From: Pseudobutyrivibrio xylanivorans
Lineage (GTDB): Bacteria; Bacillota; Clostridia; Lachnospirales; Lachnospiraceae
Length of the DNA: 64,000 nt
Assembly (NCBI RefSeq): GCF_010906925.1
Contig: NZ_VTVE01000001.1
Location: 496,001 to 560,000, forward strand
Direction: 5' to 3'
Shown: piece after piece, positions 44,171 to 53,153 of the stretch
Layout of the letters: every line of letters begins with the position of its first letter
Position numbering within the stretch: position 1 is the stretch's first letter
The notes under the pieces: model-generated
Seen by the model: only the letters and a program-made list of their open reading frames with translations
Databases searched by the model: none
What the model was told of the DNA's origin: nothing
Translations under genes and position numbers: made by a program

Positions 44171-47104
44171 ATGTTAGGTATCAATCCTGAGGACGTGAAG
44201 GCGGTCCTCCAACAGATTCAGCCACAGCTTATTATTTTAGGCGTGGTACTTGCACTTGCGATTATTATTACAATCGCAGTAATAAAGGTGAAAAAGCCAC
44301 TACGTGGGCTCATTAGAAAGGGTTCATGGATAGCTTTTGCACTTACACTTGTACTTGTTGTTTCAAACATTTTGCTTTCGCCACTTTACTCAATGGTAAA
44401 CATGGCAATGGGCGGTGGAAAGATTTCAGGCAAGTCAATCGATGAAGCCCAGGCTTTATGTACAGAAATTGCAGAAGAGGGTATTGTTCTTTTAAAGAAT
44501 GAAGAAAGTGCTCTTCCTCTTGCAGAAGGAACAAAGGTTAATGTATTTGGATGGTCATCAACTAATCCTATTTACGGTGGAACAGGTTCAGGTGCTCTTT
44601 CAGCAGCATATGAGACAATTGATTTCCTTACAGGATTAAAGGATGCAGGTATTGAGTATAATCAGGACCTTGTAGATTTCTACACAGGTTGGAGAGATAC
44701 AAGACCAACAGTAGGCATGATGGGACAGGATTGGACAGTTCCAGAACCACAGCTTTCAGAGTATGGCAGCCTTATTACAGATGCTAAGGATTTCTCTGAT
44801 ACAGCTATTTTCTTCATCGCACGTTCAGGTGGTGAAGGCGCAGATCTTCCAATGTCTTACGATGGTGAGGATACATTCCACGATGATGGTTCAGGAATGT
44901 TTGGTGTTACTGGTGTGCGTTATTCTGAGTACAAGGACGATTTGGATGCTTCTAAATCATATCTTGAGCTTACAAACAGAGAGCAGGCACTTCTTGATGA
45001 AGTAACATCTAATTTTGATAAGGTAATTGTAGTTGTTAACTCAGCTAATGCTATGGAGCTTGGCTTTGTAAATGACTATTCACAGATTAAGTCAGTAGTA
45101 TATTGCCCAGGAACAGGTCAGACTGGTTTCGATGGACTTGGCGAAATCCTTGCAGGCCAGGTTAACCCTTCTGGTAAGACAGCTGATACTTTTGTAGCAG
45201 ACTTGCTTGCAACACCAACAATTAACAACTTTGGTGATTTTGATTACACAAACATGTCTGAGTTTGGATATGAGAATATGTTCGCAGAAGGCGGCATGTC
45301 TTATCCAACATTTGTAAACTATGTAGAAGGTATCTATGTTGGATATAGATTCTATGAGACAGCTTATGCAGAAGCACAGGCTGGTAATATGGAATTTGAT
45401 TATGATTCACAGGTTGTATATCCATTTGGTTATGGATTATCATACACAACATTTAACCAGGAAATGGGAGCTATCTCAAACGATGGCAAGACAGTTTCAT
45501 TTGACGTAACTGTAACTAATACAGGTGATGTGGCTGGTAAGGATGTAGTTCAGGTTTACTTCAATCCTCCATACACAAATGGTGGAATTGAAAAGTCTGC
45601 AGCAAATCTTATTACATTTGAGAAGACAGGTGTAATTGAGCCAGGCGCTTCAGAGACAGTAAATGTTTCATTTGCAGTAGAAGATATGGCATCATACGAT
45701 GCTGATGGCGAAGGTTGCTATGTACTTGATGCTGGCGACTATGAGATTTCAATTAATGCAGATTCTCATCACAAGATTGCTACAGATAATGTAAATGTAG
45801 CTTCAAAGGTAGTTTATGACGAGTCTAACAAGCGTGAGTCTGATCAGGTAGTTGCTACAAATCAGTTTGATTTTGCAAAGGGTGAGAACTTCACATACCT
45901 TTCAAGAGCAGATGGATTTGCAAACTATGATGAGGCAACAGCAGCTCCTACATCATTTGAGATGGGAGATGAGCTTAAGGCTACATATTTCAACGAGACA
46001 AATTATGACCCAACAGATTACAACAACGATTCTGATGTAATGCCTACAACAGGCGCTAACAACGGAATTAAGTTGGCAGAGCTTCGTGGTCTTGACTATG
46101 ATGATGCTAAGTGGGATGAGCTTCTTGACGAGCTTACAGTTGCTGATATGAACACACTTATTGCACTTGGTGGTTATGAGACATCAGCAGTTGATTCAAT
46201 TGGCAAGGTTATGACATATGACTGCGATGGTCCAGCTTCAATCAACAATAACTTTACAGGCCAGGGTTCTATCGGATTCCCTGCAGCAGTTATGATTGCT
46301 TGCACATGGAACAAGGAATTAGCATATTCATTTGGCGATTCAATCGGCCAGATGGCAAATGAGATGGACGTATCAGGATGGTATGCTCCAGCAACAAATA
46401 CACACAGATCTGCATTTGCAGGACGTAACTTTGAGTACTACTCAGAGGATGGAGTTCTTGCAGGTTGGATGTGCGCTAGCGCTGTAAATGGTGCAAGAGA
46501 GCACGGTGTATATTCATACGTTAAGCACTTTGCAACAAATGACCAGGAGACAAACCGTACAGGATTCTTATGTACATGGCTCAATGAGCAGTCACTCCGT
46601 GAGGTTTACTTAAAGTCATTTGAGATTACATTTAAGAACTCTAACCCAGCTGCAACAATGGTAGCATTTAATAACATTGGTACTATTCCAGCTGAGGCTT
46701 GCTCACCACTTCTTAACACAGTACTTCGTGATGAGTGGGGATTCAGAGGTCTTGCAGAGACAGATTACTTTGGTGGATATGGATATCAGGATTCTGACAG
46801 AATGATTAGAAATGGTTGCGACCTTATGCTTGCAACATATGAGACTCCACAGTCTACAGTAACTGATCAGACTTCAGCTACTTCAGTAATCGCTATGAGA
46901 CAGGCTTCTAAGAACATTCTTTACACAGTTGTAAACAGCCGTGCTTATGAGAATGAAGTAATCTCTGGCAAGCCAACATGGGTTAAGATTGTATACGCAG
47001 TAGACGTAGTATTAATTGCACTTCTTGCATTCCTTTGCTTCAAGGCAATTAAGAAGTATCTTAAGCTTAAAAAAGAAGTTGAACCTCAGGTGGAAGAGGC
47101 ATAA
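44171..47104 (+). CDS. Membrane-anchored GH3 beta-glucosidase with permuted domain order
   Basis: A 977-residue GH3 enzyme whose halves are swapped. After two N-terminal membrane helices (about 18-40, 50-75) comes the alpha/beta sandwich domain (GIVLLKNEESALPL, GSGALSAAYET), then a fibronectin-III-like domain (YPFGYGLSYTTFN...), and only then the barrel domain (TYDCDGPASINN, GRNFEYYSEDGVLAG, KHFATNDQE) with predicted nucleophile Asp865 in LAETDYFGG. A final helix (about 940-963) anchors the C-terminus. Reversed GH3 order is known from Butyrivibrio and Ruminococcus enzymes. An in-frame GTG at 44132 lies inside repeat D; GAAGGAAGGAG supports the ATG at 44171. Confidence 0.92.
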   Translation: MLGINPEDVKAVLQQIQPQLIILGVVLALAIIITIAVIKVKKPLRGLIRKGSWIAFALTLVLVVSNILLSPLYSMVNMAMGGGKISGKSIDEAQALCTEIAEEGIVLLKNEESALPLAEGTKVNVFGWSSTNPIYGGTGSGALSAAYETIDFLTGLKDAGIEYNQDLVDFYTGWRDTRPTVGMMGQDWTVPEPQLSEYGSLITDAKDFSDTAIFFIARSGGEGADLPMSYDGEDTFHDDGSGMFGVTGVRYSEYKDDLDASKSYLELTNREQALLDEVTSNFDKVIVVVNSANAMELGFVNDYSQIKSVVYCPGTGQTGFDGLGEILAGQVNPSGKTADTFVADLLATPTINNFGDFDYTNMSEFGYENMFAEGGMSYPTFVNYVEGIYVGYRFYETAYAEAQAGNMEFDYDSQVVYPFGYGLSYTTFNQEMGAISNDGKTVSFDVTVTNTGDVAGKDVVQVYFNPPYTNGGIEKSAANLITFEKTGVIEPGASETVNVSFAVEDMASYDADGEGCYVLDAGDYEISINADSHHKIATDNVNVASKVVYDESNKRESDQVVATNQFDFAKGENFTYLSRADGFANYDEATAAPTSFEMGDELKATYFNETNYDPTDYNNDSDVMPTTGANNGIKLAELRGLDYDDAKWDELLDELTVADMNTLIALGGYETSAVDSIGKVMTYDCDGPASINNNFTGQGSIGFPAAVMIACTWNKELAYSFGDSIGQMANEMDVSGWYAPATNTHRSAFAGRNFEYYSEDGVLAGWMCASAVNGAREHGVYSYVKHFATNDQETNRTGFLCTWLNEQSLREVYLKSFEITFKNSNPAATMVAFNNIGTIPAEACSPLLNTVLRDEWGFRGLAETDYFGGYGYQDSDRMIRNGCDLMLATYETPQSTVTDQTSATSVIAMRQASKNILYTVVNSRAYENEVISGKPTWVKIVYAVDVVLIALLAFLCFKAIKKYLKLKKEVEPQVEEA

Positions 47105-47118
47105 CAAGTAAAATAATA

Positions 47119-47144
47119 GGGACGGCCAATTGGTCGTCCCTTTT
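47119..47144. terminator. Shared terminator between convergent genes
   Basis: GGGACGGCC-AATT-GGTCGTCCC followed by TTTTC; the preceding bases are A-rich, so it may also serve the minus-strand gene ending at 47156. Confidence 0.85.
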
Positions 47145-47155
47145 CTTATATAATA

Positions 47156-47803
47156 TTATAATTTCATATCTACAGCCTGCTGATCCTCATCTGAGATAAT
47201 AGTTCTAGTAGATTCGATTTTTGAAAGAATAGAATTTTTAAGAAGAAGCTTACTTTGCTCAACTTGTCTTTTTAATAATTCCAGCTTTTCATGCATTCCT
47301 TTTTGCTCGTAGCAGTGGGCCAGAAGTGTGTAGCTTTCACTGATATCAGTGCCTACACCTACTGCAAATTCAAGAACTGTGATTACGTCATCAACTCGTT
47401 CTGCCTCCATAAGAGCATGGGCGTAACTGTTCAGAAGAACGCATACTCTGTCGAAATCGTCACCGATTTGAGACATGGTCTGAAAATTAGGAACACCATA
47501 AGTAAGTTTCAAATCTGTATTGGTCACACCGATAAGGTTTAACAGCTTGTGGGTAGACAATTCTTGTAATTCTTTTTCGATTTCAATTACTTTTTCATCA
47601 TTGCTAAAATTTAATGGAAATTTTTCCATTGGAATGGTAATATATCTTAGATTTGATATATCTTTTGCAGGGGTTACATTGGCCTGGCGCTCTTTAGCCC
47701 AAAAGTCATGTTCTTCCTGTTTTTGCTTGGTATCAAGCTTTCTCAAGCGAAATGCCAGCCATACTAAAAAGATTAAGAAAAAAGGTAAAATTGGGAAGCC
47801 CAT
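47156..47803 (-). CDS. Single-pass membrane protein of unknown function
   Basis: A 215-residue protein. One hydrophobic helix at residues 4-20 (PILPFFLIFLVWLAF) is followed by a basic-acidic cytoplasmic part. The middle (about 85-175) has helix pairs reminiscent of TPR repeats (CVLLNSYAHALMEAERVDDVITVLEFAVGVG...ESYTLLAHCYEQKGMHEKLELL). AAGGAG precedes the ATG. It points away from the 32-residue gene at 47836. The function is unknown. Confidence 0.72.
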   Translation of the reverse strand: MGFPILPFFLIFLVWLAFRLRKLDTKQKQEEHDFWAKERQANVTPAKDISNLRYITIPMEKFPLNFSNDEKVIEIEKELQELSTHKLLNLIGVTNTDLKLTYGVPNFQTMSQIGDDFDRVCVLLNSYAHALMEAERVDDVITVLEFAVGVGTDISESYTLLAHCYEQKGMHEKLELLKRQVEQSKLLLKNSILSKIESTRTIISDEDQQAVDMKL

Positions 47804-47835
47804 GGTTTCTCCTTTGCTGAATGTGAGGTATTATA

Positions 47836-47934
47836 ATGAAGCGTACAAAAAAACAGCAGATGTTTGCGGGTGTAGTATTAGTGATTGTAGTTATTTGCAT
47901 GTTATTTACTACTGTTGCCGCTGCATTACTATAA
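47836..47934 (+). CDS. 32-residue single-helix membrane peptide
   Basis: A short open frame starting MKRTKKQQMFAGVV. A basic N-terminus is followed by one hydrophobic helix (residues 9-32, ending TTVAAALL). GAGG stands seven bases before the ATG. It fills the space between the divergent membrane protein gene and the VanW gene, which begins 28 bases later. Base composition and the positive-inside pattern support a real small membrane protein, but it could be chance. Confidence 0.5.
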   Translation: MKRTKKQQMFAGVVLVIVVICMLFTTVAAALL

Positions 47935-47962
47935 TATATTATACTAGATTATAGAGGTTGTT

Positions 47963-49636
47963 ATGAAAAAAATAAAAGTATTTTTTACAATTTTATTGTG
48001 TATAAGTAATTTTACCTTATTTATGGGTACACCTTCTACTGTTTATGCAGCGGAAGCTTCAGATGAGGAGCTGTTAAATGACGAAGCAGAGGCTGTAGCA
48101 GAAGAGGAAGGAGAGCCTGATACACGCATCATTCCTAAGGGCGTTACAATCGGAGGAATGGATGTGGCAGGGCTTACAGTTGATGAGGCCAACGGCGTTA
48201 TTGACGATTACTACTCTAAGTATGATTCAGTTAAATTTACACTTAATGCCAATGAGCAGAATTTTACAGCGACAGGCGCAGATCTTTGCATCGGACCTAA
48301 GGATCCAGAGGTTACTGTAAAGGCAGCTACATACGGTTCATACGGAAACTTTGCAGAGCGCTTCAAGGCATCTAAGGACATGGAAGAGGGACGTACAAAG
48401 GATTTTGCTCTTTCTACAGGTGCCAACAAGACAGGTCTTATTACATATTTGAATGCAGCTTCAGCGCAGGTTAACGATGAGGCTAGCGATGATTATCTTA
48501 CTAGAGAAAATGGTGAGTTCGTTTTCCATGAGGGTACATCAGGTGTTGTAGTTCAAATCGAAGAATCGGCTGACGTTCTTGTTGATTATATTGAGAACAA
48601 GTGGGATGGCAATGATGCCACAGTAGATCTTGTTACAGAGGTTAAGGAACCTAGAGGCAGCAAGGAAGAGCTTGCAGAGATCAAGGATTGCCTTGGCTCA
48701 TTTAGCACAGACTATAGCTCATCATCTGCTAACAGAAAGCAAAATGTTGCCAATGGTGTTAGCTTTATAGATGGCACTATTTTATATCCAGGGGATGAAT
48801 TTTCAGTGCTTAATGCTATCACACCATTTACAGCAGAAAATGGTTACCAGCTTGCTGGTTCATATGAAAATGGTACTACAGTAGAGACATACGGTGGCGG
48901 TATTTGCCAGGTATCTACTACATTCTACGGTGCAGTCAGAGAGGCAGAGCTTGAGGTTGTTACTAGAAATTGTCACTCTATGATTGTTACTTATGTTCCT
49001 GCATCTCAGGATGCAGCTATTTCAGAGTCTGGTGGCAAGGACTTCCAGATTCGCAACAATAAGAATTATCCTATCTATATTGAGGGATACTGCGATGGCG
49101 GTCACGCTTACTTCAACATCTACGGCAAGGAAGAGGACGACCCAGGACATGAGGTTAAGTACGAGACAGAGATTACAGCTGTCAATGTACAAAACACAAC
49201 ATGGGTTGCAGATGCAGCCAGACCTCTTGGTCAGATGGCTACTACAGTAGGTGGTCATACAGGCGTTACAGCTAAATTATGGAAGATAGTATATGAGAAC
49301 GGTCAGGAAGTTAGCCGTACTGTATACAACAACAGTAAATACAATCCATCAAATAGAACTGTTGTGGTAGGTATTGCATCGGAAGATCCTAATCTTTCAG
49401 CGGCTATGCTACAGGCAGTTTCTACACAGGATCCAAATACAATTGCGGCGGCTATTGCAACATACGCACCAGGAGTTTCTAATTCTACTCCATTTGTGAT
49501 TACACCTAAGTATCAGGTTACAAATCCAGGCAATAGCAATTCTCAGCCTGCTGCGCCAGCAGAGCCTGCGCCAGCACCTGCAGAGACAACAGTTCCAGAC
49601 ACAACAACAGTAGACACACAAAATGCACCTATATAG
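47963..49636 (+). CDS. Secreted VanW-family protein with peptidoglycan-binding-like domains
   Basis: A 557-residue exported protein. The signal peptide ends near YAAEA (about residue 30). An acidic segment is followed by PG_binding_4-type domains (GVTIGGMDVAGLTVDEANGVID... to about 230) and a VanW domain (about 245-375) with YPGDEFSVLNAITPFTAENGYQLAGSYENG and GGGICQVSTTFYGAVREAEL. The tail is rich in Pro, Ala and Thr. VanW proteins occur beside vancomycin-resistance genes in some hosts, but none are here, so a general cell-wall role is more likely. Confidence 0.9.
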   Translation: MKKIKVFFTILLCISNFTLFMGTPSTVYAAEASDEELLNDEAEAVAEEEGEPDTRIIPKGVTIGGMDVAGLTVDEANGVIDDYYSKYDSVKFTLNANEQNFTATGADLCIGPKDPEVTVKAATYGSYGNFAERFKASKDMEEGRTKDFALSTGANKTGLITYLNAASAQVNDEASDDYLTRENGEFVFHEGTSGVVVQIEESADVLVDYIENKWDGNDATVDLVTEVKEPRGSKEELAEIKDCLGSFSTDYSSSSANRKQNVANGVSFIDGTILYPGDEFSVLNAITPFTAENGYQLAGSYENGTTVETYGGGICQVSTTFYGAVREAELEVVTRNCHSMIVTYVPASQDAAISESGGKDFQIRNNKNYPIYIEGYCDGGHAYFNIYGKEEDDPGHEVKYETEITAVNVQNTTWVADAARPLGQMATTVGGHTGVTAKLWKIVYENGQEVSRTVYNNSKYNPSNRTVVVGIASEDPNLSAAMLQAVSTQDPNTIAAAIATYAPGVSNSTPFVITPKYQVTNPGNSNSQPAAPAEPAPAPAETTVPDTTTVDTQNAPI

Positions 49637-49644
49637 GAAATAAA

Positions 49645-50637
49645 ATGGAAATCGGAAAATTACCAGAGAGCGTATTAAAGCGTTCGGTTATTAAACAACT
49701 TCATGTGACACGCCCAGAGGTCACCAGTGGACCTAATGTAGGCGAGGACTGCGCTACAGTGGCGCTAGGTCCTGATGAGGAGATGGTTTTATCTACAGAT
49801 CCAATTACTGGTACAGCTTCAGATATTGGAGAGCTGGCAGTTACAATTTCTGTAAATGATTTGGCCAGTGCAGGGGCAGAGCCTGTGGGTATACTTCTTA
49901 CAGTTCTTCTCACTCCTCGCATGCGTGAGGCCAAGTTAAAAGGGATTATGGAGCAGGTAGATGCTGCCTGCAGAAGATACAATGTCCAGGTAATAGGCGG
50001 ACATACAGAGGTTACAGAGGCGGTTAATCAGCCACTTATTTCGGTTACAGCAGTTGGCAAGGTGAAAAAGAGCCAGATGATTTCTACTGGCGGCGCCAAG
50101 CCAGATATGGACCTAGTCCTTACAAAGTGGATTGGTCTTGAGGGCACATCTATTATTGCTAAGGACCATGAGAAGGAGCTTTTGACCAGACTTCCTCAAT
50201 CATTAATCGATACAGCGAAATCATTTGACCAGTACCTTAGTGTTTTACCTGAGAGCAGGATTGCAGTGGAACATGGCGTTGCTGCAATGCATGATGTGAC
50301 AGAGGGCGGTATCTTTGGAGCTCTTTGGGAGATGGGTGAAGCATCAGGTGTTGGAATTGATGTTGACCTAAAGAACATTCCTGTTAAGCAGGAGACAATA
50401 GAGGTATGTGAATTCTTTGGAATTAATCCTTATGAGCTTATTTCTTCTGGAGCCATGCTCATTGCTACAGAAGATGGCAACGGTTTGGTTAGAAAATTAG
50501 CGGACGCGGGGGTAGCATCCGCCATTATCGGGAAGTCCAACTCTTCGAATGATAGACGCATCATTAATGGCGAAGAAGTTCGATTCCTCGAGCCTCCGAA
50601 AACTGATGCGCTTTACAATGTTACTGTTAATAAATAA
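49645..50637 (+). CDS. AIR-synthase-related protein (PurM/HypE fold)
   Basis: A 330-residue cytoplasmic protein of the PurM/HypE/SelD superfamily. The N-terminal ATP-binding half has GPNVGEDCATVALGPDEEMVLSTDPITG and ISVNDLASAGAEPVGILL. The C-terminal half contains VAAMHDVTEGGIFGALWEM and ISSGAMLIAT. It lacks the C-terminal cysteine tail of HypE, and no hyp, pur or sel genes adjoin it. The substrate is unknown. It follows the VanW gene by eight bases. Confidence 0.85.
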   Translation: MEIGKLPESVLKRSVIKQLHVTRPEVTSGPNVGEDCATVALGPDEEMVLSTDPITGTASDIGELAVTISVNDLASAGAEPVGILLTVLLTPRMREAKLKGIMEQVDAACRRYNVQVIGGHTEVTEAVNQPLISVTAVGKVKKSQMISTGGAKPDMDLVLTKWIGLEGTSIIAKDHEKELLTRLPQSLIDTAKSFDQYLSVLPESRIAVEHGVAAMHDVTEGGIFGALWEMGEASGVGIDVDLKNIPVKQETIEVCEFFGINPYELISSGAMLIATEDGNGLVRKLADAGVASAIIGKSNSSNDRRIINGEEVRFLEPPKTDALYNVTVNK

Positions 50638-50643
50638 TAAAGA

Positions 50644-50717
50644 GTCTGTAGCTAATAAGCTTTCAATCTCTTAGGTTATATAGCAAAGAGATTTGAGGCC
50701 TATCAAGTGTAACAGAC
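50644..50717 (+). repeat. AG/GTA hairpin family, divergent copy E
   Basis: Outer stem GTCTGT/ACAGAC with AG and GTA loops intact. The inner arm TAATAAGCTTTCAATCTCTT pairs with AAGAGATTTGAGGCCTATCA, including several G-T pairs, but its sequence differs from other copies and the usual tip is shortened. It ends 15 bases before the Lrp gene start. Confidence 0.75.
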
Positions 50718-50732
50718 AGATTGGGGCATATT

Positions 50733-51215
50733 ATGAGAGAAAAAATATTAAGTTACATAGAACACAATAGTAGAATTGACCTTGAGGATTTGGCAATGAT
50801 GCTTGGCACAGAGCAGGCTATGATTGTTAATGAGCTTGAGGCTATGGAAAATGAGCATATAATTTGTGGTTATCCTACACTTATCAATTGGGACAAGGCT
50901 TCTGTTGAAAAGGTGTCAGCACTTATCGAGGTGCGTGTTACACCTCAAAGAGGCATGGGTTTTGATAAGGTGGCAGAGCGCATTTACAACTACCCAGAGG
51001 TAGATGCAGTATATTTGATTTCAGGAAGCTATGATTTCATGGTTTCTATTGAGGGACATACACTTAGAGAGGTTGCTGATTTTGTATCAGCTAAGCTTTC
51101 TCCACTTGATTCAGTGCTTTCCACACAGACTAACTTCGTTTTGAAGAAGTACAAGGATCACGGCATAATTATGGCAGAAAAGCATGTTGATGAGAGGGAG
51201 AAGGTGAGCTTATGA
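50733..51215 (+). CDS. Lrp/AsnC-family transcriptional regulator
   Basis: A 160-residue regulator with an N-terminal winged helix-turn-helix (about 1-50, IEHNSRIDLEDLAMMLG) and a C-terminal RAM ligand-binding domain (SALIEVRVTPQRGMGFDKVAERIYNYPEVDAVYLISGSYDFMVSIEG). A TTG at 50721 is in frame, but the ATG at 50733 follows GGGG at normal distance. It overlaps the aminotransferase gene by four bases, suggesting it controls that gene in response to an amino acid. Confidence 0.92.
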   Translation: MREKILSYIEHNSRIDLEDLAMMLGTEQAMIVNELEAMENEHIICGYPTLINWDKASVEKVSALIEVRVTPQRGMGFDKVAERIYNYPEVDAVYLISGSYDFMVSIEGHTLREVADFVSAKLSPLDSVLSTQTNFVLKKYKDHGIIMAEKHVDEREKVSL

Positions 51216-52378
51216 GAAACCCTCTAAATAAAACAATTACAGAAATTAAACCATCAGGAATTCGTAAGTTTTTTGACATTGTAGCTGAAATGCCAGAGGC
51301 TATTTCACTTGGTGTTGGCGAGCCTGATTTTGATACACCATGGAAGGTTAGAGACGAGGCTATCTATTCTCTTGAGAGAGGTCGTACATTCTATACTTCA
51401 AACTCTGGTTTAAAGGAACTTAGAATAGAAATCGCAGAATTTCTCAAGCGTCACTATGGTCTTGAGTATGACCCACTTACAGAGATGCTTATGACAGTAG
51501 GTGGCTCTGAGGGTATCGATGTGGCACTTCGTGCAATGCTTGATCCAGGTGATGAGGTACTTATTCCTCAGCCATCTTATGTTTCTTATGAGCCATGTAC
51601 AATTCTTGCTGGCGGTGTTCCAGTGGCTATCAATCTCAAGGAGGAAAATGAATTCCGCCTTAAGCCAGAGGAATTAGAGGCAGCTATTACCGACAAGACT
51701 AAGATACTTATCATGCCATTTCCTAACAACCCAACAGGTGCAGTTATGGAGAAGGCAGATCTTGAGCCAATCGTTGAGCTTGTTAAGAAATACGATTTAT
51801 TTGTTCTCACTGATGAAATCTACGGTGAGCTTACATACACAGGAAGCGGTCATGTATCTATTGCCAGCTTCCCAGGCATGAAAGAGCGCACTATTTACAT
51901 CAATGGCTTCTCTAAGAGTCATGCTATGACAGGATGGAGACTTGGTTATGTTTGCGCACCACATGTGATTATTCAGCAGATGACTAAGATTCACCAGTTT
52001 GCTATTATGTGTGCTCCTACAACTAGCCAGTATGCAGCAGTTACAGCTATCCGTGATTGCGATGAGGATGTGGCTAACATGAGAGAGGAGTACAATGACA
52101 GACGTCGTTACCTTCTTAATCGCTTTAAGAAGATGAATGTTAAATGCTTTGAGCCTTACGGTGCATTCTACATTTTCCCTTCAATTGCAGAGTTTGGTAT
52201 GAGCTCTGAGGAGTTCTGTACACGCCTCTTAAAAGAAAAGGAAGTGGCAGTAGTTCCTGGTACAGCTTTTGGTGAATCTGGTGAGGGCAATGTACGTATA
52301 TCATACGCATATTCACTTGAGAACCTTAAAAAAGCCATGGACCGCATCGAAGAATTCATCAACGAACTTCGTGGCTAG
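51212..52378 (+). CDS. Class I/II pyridoxal-phosphate aminotransferase
   Basis: A 388-residue fold-type I aminotransferase. The PLP lysine lies in INGFSKSHAMTGWRLGY. Other family marks are PFPNNPTGAV, LTDEIYGELTY and the arginine of GEGNVRISYAYS. It resembles aspartate/alanine or aromatic aminotransferases of the MalY/PatA-like subgroup; the exact substrate cannot be told. Its start overlaps the Lrp gene (ATGA-type overlap), forming a common Lrp-aminotransferase pair. Confidence 0.93.
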   Translation: MRNPLNKTITEIKPSGIRKFFDIVAEMPEAISLGVGEPDFDTPWKVRDEAIYSLERGRTFYTSNSGLKELRIEIAEFLKRHYGLEYDPLTEMLMTVGGSEGIDVALRAMLDPGDEVLIPQPSYVSYEPCTILAGGVPVAINLKEENEFRLKPEELEAAITDKTKILIMPFPNNPTGAVMEKADLEPIVELVKKYDLFVLTDEIYGELTYTGSGHVSIASFPGMKERTIYINGFSKSHAMTGWRLGYVCAPHVIIQQMTKIHQFAIMCAPTTSQYAAVTAIRDCDEDVANMREEYNDRRRYLLNRFKKMNVKCFEPYGAFYIFPSIAEFGMSSEEFCTRLLKEKEVAVVPGTAFGESGEGNVRISYAYSLENLKKAMDRIEEFINELRG

Positions 52379-52389
52379 GGGTTGTGTAC

Positions 52390-52474
52390 AAAATCCTACG
52401 TTCACAATCATTAGATATTCTTCCAGTGACTACATGTCACTTTCAGAATACTAATAGATTGTTAACTGGATTTT
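52390..52474 (-). repeat. AG/GTA hairpin family, copy F in reverse orientation
   Basis: Read on the minus strand: outer stem AAAATCC/GGATTTT with AG and GTA loops, inner arm TTAACAATC...GATTGTGAA and a GTGACATGTAGTCAC tip. The outer stem sequence is unlike other copies but still fully paired. It lies 12 bases after the aminotransferase stop codon, antisense to it, with no minus-strand gene to serve. Confidence 0.75.
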
Positions 52475-52550
52475 GCTCCAAACCGCAAGCAAAGGCGGAA
52501 AAGTGGTATATAATAAACGATATATACATTAGAAATATTAGAAAGAGTAA

Positions 52551-52634
52551 GCTGGTAGTTCACAATCTCTGAGGTCTCCGGAGAATGACATGTAGTCATC
52601 GGAGGAGGCTCTCAGGATTGTGAATGTAACCAGC
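52551..52634 (+). repeat. AG/GTA hairpin family, copy G
   Basis: Outer stem GCTGGT/ACCAGC, AG/GTA loop, arm TTCACAATC/GATTGTGAA, CTGAG/CTCAG, and GTCTCC paired with GGAGGC (one G-T pair), with the standard ATGACATGTAGTCAT tip. It ends 12 bases before the trmL start codon. Confidence 0.88.
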
Positions 52635-52646
52635 GTAGGTTTTAAA

Positions 52647-53144
52647 ATGCTTAATATAGTTTTGCATGAGCCTGAGATTCCTGCGAATACGGGAAATATC
52701 GGCCGCACATGCTGTGCCACAGGCACAAGACTTCATTTGATAGAGCCACTTGGTTTTGTCCTTACAGACAAGACTGTAAAGCGTGCTGGAATGGATTATT
52801 GGGACAAGCTTGAGGTGTTCCGTTATGATGACTGGGATGACTTCAAGGCTAAGAATCCTGATGCCAAGGTCTACATGGCCACTACAAAGGCTAAAAAGAC
52901 ACACACCCAGGTGAATTATGAGCCAGACTGCTACATAATGTTTGGCAAGGAGAGCGCAGGTATTCCTGAGGAAATCCTTGTAGACAATGAGGAGAATTGT
53001 GTTCGTATTCCAATGGGACATGATATTAGATCTCTTAATTTATCCAATTCGGTAGCAGTAATTTTGTATGAGGCTCTGAGACAAAATGACTTCCTCGGCC
53101 TTGAGACTGAGGGTAATTTACATAGACTCAACTGGAAGGAATAG
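52647..53144 (+). CDS. trmL: tRNA (cytidine(34)-2'-O)-methyltransferase
   Basis: SPOUT-class enzyme that methylates the wobble ribose of certain leucine tRNAs. The 165-residue protein starts MLNIVLHEPEIPANTGNIGRTCCATG, with GKESAGIPEEIL and the knot motif IPMGHDIRSLNLSNSVAVILYEAL. An in-frame GTG at 52620 lies within repeat G and would add nine unlikely residues; AGG seven bases before the ATG at 52647 supports the shorter form. Confidence 0.94.
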   Translation: MLNIVLHEPEIPANTGNIGRTCCATGTRLHLIEPLGFVLTDKTVKRAGMDYWDKLEVFRYDDWDDFKAKNPDAKVYMATTKAKKTHTQVNYEPDCYIMFGKESAGIPEEILVDNEENCVRIPMGHDIRSLNLSNSVAVILYEALRQNDFLGLETEGNLHRLNWKE

Positions 53145-53153
53145 TGGGTACCA

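Noticed and set aside
47520-47954. 144-codon plus-strand frame antisense to the membrane protein gene at 47156-47803
   Set aside because: Mostly mirror of the coding gene; the minus-strand frame has a good start, ribosome site and signal-anchor sequence.
47963-49636. Vancomycin resistance locus
   Set aside because: VanW-domain proteins are common in Firmicutes; no vanA/B ligase, vanH, vanX or vanRS genes nearby.
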